A DNA stretch of 64,000 nucleotides from Incurvaria masculella (Eukaryota; Arthropoda; Insecta; Lepidoptera; Incurvariidae): contig OX335641.1 of the NCBI GenBank assembly GCA_946894095.1, positions 13,472,501 through 13,536,500 on the forward strand, given 5' to 3'. Below are positions 22,260-31,196 of this stretch, in pieces. The stretch's first letter is position 1. Every line of letters begins with the position of its first letter. The notes beneath the pieces are model-generated. The model made no database searches. It had not been told where the DNA came from and saw nothing but the letters and a program-made list of their open reading frames with translations. A program made the position numbers and the translations under genes.

Positions 22260-22800
22260 GGTTGTTAACGACCTTCAATATTTTTTAAATTTATGAAGTT
22301 TTCGACGTATTATCTTATTCATCTCATTAAAATCTGACCAGTAATTTACGAGATATGCGCATTTCAATACTGTCGGAACATAACATTTTCCACACATTTA
22401 AAACAATATATTAAACGCGTTTTCACGTTTCTCGGGAGTCTTGTCTTTTTGAACAATTGACATTAAAAAAAATATATAGTATTTTTTCTTTTTTTAGAAT
22501 CGCTTGAGAAATGCGACCCGTAGAGGAAAACAGCTTTTTTAAAATAAACTAGTGGCTCTATGAGCCACCTTGTGAGTCTGTCTTTTTAAACATTTGCCAT
22601 TTTATTTTAAAATATATTTTTTTATTTTTTGAGAATCGGTTGAAATATTCGACCTGTAGAGGAAAACAGCTTTTTTTCAATTACTCCGCCATTTGAAAAC
22701 TAGCTCGACTAAAAAATCTTCAAAAATATCGAATCTTCTTACAAAAATTTCGCCCGAATCGGTTGAGAAATGCGACCTGTACCCCTTAGACATGACAGAA
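22260..22800 (+). repeat. Degenerate direct repeats (GAATCGNTTGAGAAATGCGACC unit)
   Basis: The phrase GAATCG(C/G)TTGA(G/A)A(A/T), then CGACC(C/T)GTA with GAGGAAAACAGCTTTTTT, occurs near 22497 and 22631, and partially near 22757. The spacing of about 125-135 bases suggests an internally repeated, decayed element. I do not recognise the family. Confidence 0.55.
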
Positions 22801-24292
22801 GCTCCAATGGTAACCCCCAAGGAACTATCTCTATCCATAACCTAGTCTCGCGAGGTACAGTCTATTATTTTTCTCCCGTATGGTATATTCTCTCGTAAAC
22901 TTGGTAACATTAATAACACGAGCGAGTCCTGTTGCAGTTAGTAATTTATAGAATGTCCTACTTCTATGTATGCTAGCGAAATAATCCATTCATTTAAAAT
23001 ATTAAAATGAAATAGTCTATTAATTGTCTAATTCAGTCAAAAGTAGGGGTGTGGCTATGAAATAGCCATGACGAGTGTTGACGCTTTTTATTACATTTAT
23101 TTTTCATTATCTTCCGACGCAGTATGGCACAGCACATAGGAGCAATGATGTTTTTGTGTCCTGCCCTTGGAACAGAGTACAGCAATAGCTAGATGCACAG
23201 CAATGGGCTCGCTACTTGTGTGCCTAAAATTGGCGACATTGTTAAACAGCGGGCACTTATACCGAATATTCTGATCCGAAAGCAAGTTATGGCACTAGTG
23301 ATGTTAAACAATTCAACTATATATAATTTAATCTATAATACCTATACGAATGAATGACACTGAGATATAAGTATCAAATATAATTATATAGATTTAACCT
23401 GAATAGTTTTAATCCAGGAATCAAACAGTTACACAAAACATACAAATTCAAACAATGCACATAATAGTTTAACCAAAAAAGATTCTATTGAACAAAATAA
23501 TATCGAATGAACAGTGATTCTTAAAATAAGATAAATTACAAACAAAGCATATTACGTACTAAGGAAACAAACTTAGGTAAGAAAATAAAAAGAAGCGAAA
23601 TCAAAAATAACAAAATGAGATTTATTTTCACCATGATGTTTGTACACATTCAATGATGTTTGTATATTATTGAATGGCAGCTAAAACTAACGAAACAGCG
23701 ATTCTGTCCTTTCGCATCTCTGCACGTCGCCATTATTGGAAAATTCGGCGCAAACGATCCGCGACGCTGGCGCGGAATTCTAAGCAGCCTTTTGTCAACT
23801 CTTTTACACAATATTACTACCTCGGCCACTTTCGGTGGAGACCTTCGTCCGGTGGACCACGCAGAGAGTTATTGATGGGCGGAAAGAGGCGAAGAGACGT
23901 AAACCGCTAATGTCTAGGTGCGATATCAGCCATCGAAACGTTAGGTTAGCGCTGTTTCGACGGTTACAAGAGGCATATTATAGGAATTAGCAGAGGTCAA
24001 CCCAAGTTCTGATCTTGTACGACGTTCTTTCACTCTTTCAGTGATGTAACGGCACGATTAGACAACACGCGTCAAATCTCGTCGCAGCAGTCTGAAGCCT
24101 TGGAAAGGCTACACACATTTACGATCAATAGAATAAGAACAACCCGTACGTTTATAGAGCATAAATATATCCGATAGCAAAGGCAATATCAGGACGTGTG
24201 AAATGCGTATCAATTTCATTCACTGCCGAAGAGACATTAAATGACAATTGTATTTAGGGAAGCAATTCTGTAGGCATGAATACCAACAGATT
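22801..24292. other. AT-rich DNA; G+C-richer island at 23690-23910
   Basis: Two overlapping frames (71 and 78 residues) cover the island. Neither has a recognisable domain. The island could be a decayed retroelement or an exon; I cannot choose. The rest is plain AT-rich DNA. Confidence 0.4.
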
Positions 24293-24683
24293 GTTACCGG
24301 GCATCGATGCAACACATAATGTTACTGGAGATGAATAGCAATATACTATTTTACCAGACGTGAATAGCCACTTTATATGTGACCATGTTTGCAAAAGAAC
24401 AGACTGACAGGATATTAATAACCACCGTCATGTTACCGGGAACACAAAGCAACAGAATATGTTAAAAATATTAATAGTAACTGTCTATGTTACCAGGCAT
24501 AAATAGTAACCAACATCATATGTTACCGGACATAAGAAGCCATATTATCGAGCTATGTTATCTGGCCTCACTAGCAAAAGATTATGTTACTGGACATGCA
24601 TCAAAGAAACATACTTCGTTACCGGGAATGAATAGCCACAAAGAAAATATATAGCAACAGACTATGATACCGGACATAGGTGT
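24293..24683 (+). repeat. Degenerate minisatellite, unit about 29 bp
   Basis: GTTACCGG-like motifs start at 24293, 24321, 24350, 24379, 24432, 24461, 24489, 24522, 24557, 24586, 24618 and 24666. Spacing is mostly 28-35 bases, with two longer gaps of 53 and 48. Each is followed by CAT and often by AATAGCAACAGA-TAT. Roughly 12-14 degenerate units fill about 390 bp. No open frame follows the repeat. Confidence 0.75.
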
Positions 24684-25345
24684 CTGATGAAAACAAATTA
24701 GCTCGAGTAACCAAAAGGGACCAGGTGCAAGGTTCTTCCCTTTTCAAAAAGTAAAATAATAACCTTTGTTTGAGCACTGCTGCAATAAACATGACACGAA
24801 ACAGGGAACACTAAAGAACTACAGTTTCGCTATGGTTTCATTAAGACGATTGTTTTTATTAGTGCGGAGTTTACATTTATGGTTAAAAAATTATGACTTG
24901 ATTAAACATGTCACTTTTTGTGAAAAGTATGGAGTCAACGGAGGTGAGTTTTTTATTAGTTTGTCAACCTGTGTTTTTTGTGACAGAAAGATATCAGTGT
25001 TATTTTTTCAAAGTAGTTAAAGTCAAGAAACCGTGAAGTAAATTCGCCACCTTTCTGCAGCGCGTCTTACCAGATTTTGGGCAGCAAATGGCGACACCTT
25101 CCCTCCAGTATTTATGCAAATTTAGTATTTACGCAAATTTGCAGCCTCAGCTCCCAGCTCCCGGCAAAGAGCTCTCGTCGCGTTAACATTAACACGAACG
25201 AATTCTACAGAGCCAAGGGCAGGCATTTAATTAGACGCTTTTTTTACGCACAATCCCTCTGCATGAATGGGAGCTATTGAAGTCTACATTTCTTCTGGAC
25301 CCTTGTATATACAGCAGTTTATGATTTAGCATTCGTAAAAGTTGT
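24684..25345. other. AT-rich DNA without a supported gene
   Basis: Frames at 24766-25020 and 25077-25280 have no recognisable content. Confidence 0.45.
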
Positions 25346-25383
25346 GAAAGTTACTTACCAATCAATTTTGGTAAGTAACTTTC
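25346..25383. repeat. Perfect 16-bp hairpin
   Basis: GAAAGTTACTTACCAA (25346-25361) pairs exactly with TTGGTAAGTAACTTTC (25368-25383) across a 6-base loop. The arms carry GTAAGT, a splice-donor consensus, on both strands. Confidence 0.8.
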
Positions 25384-25422
25384 TGTTGAAAACCATTATT
25401 TTTAAAAACGGAATTATCGTAT

Positions 25423-26080
25423 TGTAGCGTAAGCTACATTATGTGTAACCTGACTGCTGCGTCGTCAGCTATGTTTCTTTACGTGCGTTCTGTGTAAGGC
25501 GCTAGGACTAGCCAACTACTCGCGCCATACAAATGCACTTTTTAACAAATGTAATAATATGTAGTGAAACTCTTCAGCAAATCCAAATAGAACTCCAGAC
25601 TGATAATGGATTGTTAATATTTTTTTATTCCATCATTTATTTAAATAATAATAAAAATAAAAAAGTTGATTTTTCTCATTAGAAATCTGAAAGTAATTCG
25701 ATTTCTAGAAATAAGCAAAAACAGCATATATGCATAAACAAAAAATTCCATTTGCTTTTAGATTTCTACATTTAGTCAAAAAAGTTCGGAAATGGACACC
25801 GTTTCCGCAATGTATTTTGTATAGAAAAAGGAAACATACATTAACGAAAATAATTCGATTCCTAGACAAGGAATCATATATTGTAAGAATGACACTTATA
25901 ATCGTCAGACTTAGTTAGTTAACTTGGGGTGCCTCGTCTAACTTTGCGATTTGGTTAGTACCAGGCCCTTAATGATCGTATATTCACTGAATTAAGTATT
26001 GGCGTGCGCGCGCGGCGCACGTAAAGAAACATAGCTGACGACGCAGCAGTCAGGTTACACATAATGTAGCTTACGCTACA
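25423..26080. mobile_element. Non-autonomous DNA transposon with perfect 65-bp inverted ends
   Basis: The first 65 bases (25423-25487, starting TGTAGCGTAAGCTACATTAT) are the exact inverse complement of 26016-26080. GTAT flanks both sides (25419-25422 and 26081-26084), a likely 4-bp target duplication. The 528-bp interior is AT-rich and contains only small frames without domains. A diverged end of the same family lies at 2875-2945. I cannot assign it to a superfamily. Confidence 0.88.
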
Positions 26081-26383
26081 GTATATTTTAAAAATATTAA
26101 TTTATAACAATAAATGTATTTGCAAATTTGTACAAATATAAAGACGTTTTTATTACCTACCATTGCGCCTGACAGGCCAAACGATCGAATCATTAACCTG
26201 CTTTTAGAAGTCGGTGATAAGAAAAGAAAATAACAATTGAAATGATTAATCAAAATACAAAGGTTGTCGTTTCCATAGGTGTAGTTATTGCTTTCATTGT
26301 TTCTATTAAGTGTTCTTCTGTGACCGCATCATAACAAAACGTAGAAGATAATTTTTTGGCAGTTATAAATCAGAGCTCAACGA

Positions 26384-26391
26384 TGACTGAG
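26384..26391. repeat. Target-site duplication TGACTGAG, left
   Basis: TGACTGAG directly precedes the P-like element and is repeated exactly at 28837-28844, right after it. Eight-base duplications fit P and hAT superfamilies. Confidence 0.9.
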
Positions 26392-26556
26392 CATGGAGGT
26401 GAAGAAATAACAGGAGAACGAATGGAACTAAAAAAATGGCCTCATCACAATTGTGCCGCGGGGGGCGTGTCATCATGACAGAACCTGCGGCCATTTTAGT
26501 TTTGCGTCGCTAGCTGTCGCGGGCGAGTTTGACGTAAGATCGAATTGTAATTGAAT

Positions 26557-26765
26557 ATGCCGTCGTGCATTGTAAAATGATGCATAAACAACTTGACGAG
26601 ACATAAAAAACATTCAGGGATATCATATTACATGTAAGTATACGCTAAATATTCGAAATAGTGGATATTTCACTTGAAAACATTTCTATGGGGATGGTGT
26701 TATGCCATCAATCAACACGAACTCAAAATAATCTCAATTCGCTACCTATTTTCATTTCTTTGCAG
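26557..26765 (+). pseudogene. Remnant of a THAP-domain transposase first exon (copy 1)
   Basis: ATG at 26557 opens Met-Pro-Ser-Cys-Ile-Val-Lys, then an in-frame TGA (26578-26580), then Cys-Ile-Asn-Asn and, after about 11 residues, Gly-Ile-Ser-Tyr-Tyr. This matches the start of THAP DNA-binding domains: Met-Pro-x-Cys, C-x4-C spacing with the stop as one of the four, and a G-I-S-Y-H-like turn. The exon ends at AT with GTAAGTA following (GT at 26634-26635). A pyrimidine tract and TTTGCAG give an acceptor at 26764-26765. Reading on through that junction yields Ile-Ile-Pro, compatible with the Phe-Pro step of the family, then a stop soon after. THAP domains are typical of P-type transposases. The assignment is inferred by eye. 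Confidence 0.6.
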
Positions 26766-27314
26766 AATTCCTCTATTTAGCCAGAAATAGATATTATATA
26801 GCATGCAATTAGTATGTCTGTCTGTGTATTGAAATGTCTACTGCTGGATTTATGCTTACCCATAGAAATACTTCTTAAATTATATTTTATGTTATTTGCA
26901 CGAACCAGCCTAAAATAAAACTCTTACTTGAATATACATAAGTCTGAATATGCGCGATAAAATGTTTACCTAATATATTTTTTTACAAAAAAGTTGTACC
27001 TTATATTGATAATATACTGAATCTAGCATTATGAAATGATATTTGACGAATATTTAAAAGATAATTGCGTATTTGTAGCAAACAGTACCAACTTATTTTG
27101 GTAAACATTTTGAAAAATTTGGCTTCCATCATTAAGACAAAATATAATAAAAATACGCTTATGAAAAGCCATTGAGGACTTGAGTGGGCACTCTGCTTGG
27201 AGCACTGAAATAACGCAAGTCTATACGATATTTACGTAAAGTTCAAGGTCAAGATAATTACGTAAAGTTAGTACCTGAAAGGAGTGCGCCTGTACCGGAA
27301 TCACTAACCAAAAA

Positions 27315-27612
27315 ACCGGCCAAGTGCGAGTCGGACTCGTACACGAAGGGTTCCGTACCATCTTACATGATTTCACCCAAAAATCACCTAAGGGGGCTCC
27401 CCCTTTAATTTTTAATATTTCAAAATGTTAGCTTTTGTTGTTATAGCGGCCATAAATATACACAATCTGTGAAAATTTCAACTATTTACCCATTATTGTT
27501 AATGAGATACAGTAACAGACGGACGGACGGAGGGACAGACGGGCGGATGGATGGACGGACAGCAAAGGCTTAGTATTGGGGTTTCGTTGGCACCCTTTGG
27601 GTACGGAACCGT
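27315..27612 (+). mobile_element. (ACGG)n-bearing element inside P-like copy 1
   Basis: ACCGGCCAAGTGCGAGTCGG through GGGTACGGAACCGTAATAAA, with a short ACGG/AGGG/GGGC tract near 27518-27560. It sits at the equivalent place in the second P-like copy (29859), so it was inserted before the two copies separated. Confidence 0.85.
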
Positions 27613-27624
27613 AATAAAACCGAA

Positions 27625-27760
27625 TTCAAACACTAAGAAGTGGAAAATAACACCCATTTTTTGGTCGGTGACATATTGGTGTTATTCTTTGGTTGGTTGG
27701 CACCGACCCCAAAAATCGGGTATTTTCCACTTTTTAGTGTTTGATGTCGGTTAAAAACTA
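27625..27760. repeat. Fold-back segment within P-like copy 1
   Basis: AACCGAATTC, then ACACTAAGAAGTGGAAAATA, pairs with TATTTTCCACTTTTTAGTGT and GTCGGTT, while GGTCGGTG pairs with CACCGACC. It resembles the palindromic half of the AACCGACTT elements at 9766 and 46004. P-like copy 2 keeps only the left arm. Confidence 0.65.
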
Positions 27761-28844
27761 AAACTATACTTATGTTGATTGATTGATTGAATTGAATTAA
27801 GGCCTCTCTGTCCTATTTTTAGACAATTTTGCCAGTGTCCAGTTAGGCTTAAATACGGGATTAGTGCTACATTGGCGCATTTAACAGAGAATGCATTTTA
27901 CACACTTACGTATATTTGTTAGTCATTGTCTTTTCTCGCTATAAATTCTGATGAAACAGCATTTCTTCCGAATAAATCTTTGAATTAATGTAGGGATGGT
28001 AATCAGATTTTGAAAAAACCTTTTTCTGATTATTTTCAAAATCTGATTACCTAACTAGCTTCAAATTCAATTGTCGCTGAAACTCAAATTAATGAAATAA
28101 CGGTAAAGTCGTATCCATTAGATACAGAAAATTATCGAATTCAGGCAGTTTACAAACTTTACATAATTGTTTAATAAAAAAACCGAAGTCACAAACCCAA
28201 AATACATAGGCTATGTAATCGCCTAAATTTATTTTTATATTTGGAGATTCTCTTTCATTATTTTCTAATTACGATGTGTTACATATACATATAAGAACAT
28301 GCAAGTAAAACGCCTTTTCAAATTTTTTGTTTGTAATTCACTATTTCAGAAAAGTAATTACGAACAACAATTTACAAATGGATCCATGGACGGTGATGTT
28401 TTCATCCCGCTCAGCGGCGCGGCATTACCCCCAGCTTCACTTGCCACCACGTTGCTCTAATGAGCAATATTTTTGGTAATTTTTGCAACCAAATTATTTG
28501 TTGGCTATGGCTTGCATAACATCTTTCTAACTCATGTAGTTTTCAATGGGTTTGACGGCCGGATTCAGCCAGTATTTATTAGATATTTTTGACTCGGCAC
28601 TCGCTGTCATCATCACGAATGAGGAATGACGTAACGACCATCTGGTTTATTAAAAAATAATTCTTATCTTTATCGGTTTACCTACCAATTTGGGAGACTT
28701 CAAATTGGATTTTTATCCGTTTTCATCATTGCGCTACAAATTTGTACGGCAATAAAATGTTGTAAGTTGCGTTACGTCATTTTTTGCGCACTCGTTGTAT
28801 GGACGTTATTTCTCCAGTTATTTCTTCACCTCCATGTGACTGAG

Positions 28845-28956
28845 CCACCAATAATTTGAATCGTTCTCAAGCAACAGTGCTCGTTCTCTTCTCAGCTTTA
28901 CTCTTGGATCAACACTCAGCGCTCTTGAGAATGAAGTGACAGATGTCAAAGGTCTA
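28845..28956. other. Spacer between the two P-like copies
   Basis: About 110 bp of unrelated DNA, containing partly inverted CTCAAG...GCTCG and CGCTCTTGAG segments. A minus-strand frame (28818-29054) spans it and both element ends and is therefore an artefact. Confidence 0.6.
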
Positions 28957-29116
28957 AGGTGAAGAAATAACAGGAGAACGAATGGAACTAAAAAAATGGC
29001 CTTATCACAATTGTGCCGCGGGGGGCGTGTCATCTTGACAGAACCTGCGGCCATTTTAGTCTTGCGTCGCTAGCTGTCGCGGGCGAGTTTGACGTAAGAT
29101 CGAATTGTAATTGAAT

Positions 29117-29325
29117 ATGCCGTCGTGCATTGTAAAATGATGCATAAACAACTTGACGAGACATAAAAAACATTTAGGAATATCATATTACCTGTAAGTA
29201 TACACTAAATATTCGAAATAGTGGATATTTCACTTGAAAACATTTCTATGGGGATGGTGTTATGCCATCAATCAACACAAACTCAAAATAATCTCAATTC
29301 GCTACCTATTTTCATTTCTTTGCAG
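29117..29325 (+). pseudogene. Remnant of a THAP-domain transposase first exon (copy 2)
   Basis: Same structure as 26557-26765: ATG at 29117, the shared in-frame TGA at 29138-29140, a GTAAGTA donor (GT at 29194-29195) and a TTTGCAG acceptor (AG at 29324-29325). Because the stop is common to both copies it predates their separation. Confidence 0.6.
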
Positions 29326-29858
29326 AATTCCTCTATTTAGCCAGAAATAGATATTATATAGCATGCAATTAGTATGTCTGTCTGTGTATTGAAATGTCTA
29401 CTGCTGGATTTATGCTTACCCATAGAAATACTTCTTAAATTATATTTTATGTTATTTGCACGAACCAGCCTAAAATAAAACTCTTACTTGAATATGCGCG
29501 ATAAAATGTTGACCTAATATATTTTTTTACAAAAAAGTTGTACCTTATATCGATAATATACTGAATCTAGTATTATAAAATGATATTTGACGAATATTTA
29601 AAAGATAATTGCGTATTTGTAGCAAACAGTGCCAACTTATTTTGGTAAAAATTTTGAAAAAATTGGCTTCCATCATTAAGACAAAATATAATAAAAATAC
29701 GCTAATGAAAAGCCATTGAGGACTTGAGTGGGCACTCTGCTTGGAGCACTCAAATAACGCAAGTCTATACGATATTTACGTAAAGTTCAAGGTCAAGATA
29801 ATTACGTAAAGTTAGTACCTGAAAGGAGTGCGCCTGTACCGGAATCACTAACCAAAAA

Positions 29859-30163
29859 ACCGGCCAAGTGCGAGTCGGACTCGTACACGAAGGGTTCCGT
29901 ACCATCTTACATGATTTCACCCAAAAAATCACGTAAGGGGGCTCCCCCTTTAATTTTTAATATTTCAAAATGTTTGCTATTTGTTGTTATAGCAGCCATA
30001 AATATACACAATCTGTGAAAATTTCAACTATTTACCTATTATTGTTAATGAGATACAGCCCTGTAACAGACGGACGGACGGAGGGACAGACGGGCGTATG
30101 GATGGACGGACAGCAAAGGCTTAGTATTGGGGTTTCGTTAGCACCCTTTGGGTACGGAACCGT
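29859..30163 (+). mobile_element. (ACGG)n-bearing element inside P-like copy 2
   Basis: Equivalent in position and sequence to 27315-27612. It retains GATACAGCCCTGTAACAG, part of which is missing in copy 1. Confidence 0.85.
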
Positions 30164-31196
30164 AATAAAACCGAATTCAAACACTAAGAAGTGGAAAATA
30201 ACACCCATTTTTGGGTCGGTGACATATTGGTGTTATTCTTTGGTGGAGAATGCATTTCACACACTTACGTATATTTGTTAGTCATTGTCTTTTCTCGCTA
30301 TAAATTCTGATGAAACAGCATTTCTTCCGAATAAATCTTTGAATTATTGCAGGGATGGTAATCAGATTTTGAAAAAAACCTTTTTCTGATTATTTTCAAA
30401 ATCTGATTACCTAACTAGCTTCAAATTCAATTGTCGCTGAAACTCAAATTAATGAAATAACGGTAAAGTCGTATCCATTAGATACAGAATATTATCGAAT
30501 TCAGGCAGTTTAAAAATTTTACATAATTGTTTGATAAAAAAACCGAAGTCACAAACCCAATGTACATAGGCTATGTAATCGCCTAAATTTATTTTTATAT
30601 TTGGAGATTCTCTTTCATTATTTTCTAATTACGATGTGTTACATATACATATAAGAACATGCAAATAAAACGCCTTTTCAAAATATTTGTTTGTAATTCA
30701 CTATTTCAGAAAAGTAATTACGATCAACAATTTACAAATAAATCCATGGACGGTGATGTTTTCATCCCGCTCAGCGCCGCGGCATTACCCCCAGTTTCAC
30801 TTGCCACCACGTTGCTCTAATGAGCAATATTTTTGCTGATTTTTGCAACCAAATTATTTGTTGGCTATGGTTTGCATAACATCTTTCTAACTCATGTAGT
30901 TTTCAATGGGTTTGACGGCCGGATTCTGCCAGTATTTATTAGATATTTTTTACTCGGCACTCGCTGTCATCATCACGAATGAGGAATGACGTAACGACCA
31001 TCTGGTTTATTAAAAAATAATTCTTATCTTTATCGGTTTACCTACCAATTTGGGAGACTTCAAATTGGATTTTTCTCCGTTTTCATCATTGCGCTACAAA
31101 TTTGTACGGCAATAAAATGTTGTAAGTTGCGTTACGTCATTTTTTGCGCGCTCGTTGTATGGACTTTATTTCTCCAGTTATTTCTTCACCTCCATG

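Larger units (their letters stand above)
26392..28836 (+). mobile_element. P-element-like non-autonomous DNA transposon, copy 1
   Basis: 2445 bp. It begins CATGGAGGTGAAGAAATAA and ends with the inverse complement; the inverted ends run about 25 bp with one mismatch. It has an exact 8-bp target duplication. The CATG terminus, the GAAATAACA motif in the end and the 8-bp duplication recall the P superfamily. A decayed THAP-type first exon near the left end (26557-26633) supports that. No transposase frame survives. The interior holds an (ACGG)n element, a palindrome around 27630-27750, and a hairpin (GGTAATCAGATTTTGAAAA / TTTTCAAAATCTGATTACC) near 27999-28048. A second copy starts 120 bp downstream. 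Confidence 0.82.
28957..31196 (+). mobile_element. P-element-like non-autonomous DNA transposon, copy 2
   Basis: About 2240 bp, collinear with copy 1 and highly similar. The left end lacks its first bases: it starts AGGTGAAGAAATAACAGG after GGTCTA. The right end CACCTCCATG is intact. About 195 bp present in copy 1 (about 27691-27885: the right arm of the fold-back segment and following sequence) are missing here, and copy 1 has a small extra duplication near 26936. Otherwise differences are scattered substitutions. It keeps the same broken THAP exon. Confidence 0.82.

Noticed and set aside
24293..24683. CRISPR array
   Set aside because: Units are degenerate and contiguous, without distinct spacers, and the genome is eukaryotic.
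26392..28836. hAT superfamily assignment from the 8-bp target duplication
   Set aside because: hAT ends normally begin CAG/TAG; CATG ends and the THAP remnant favour the P superfamily.
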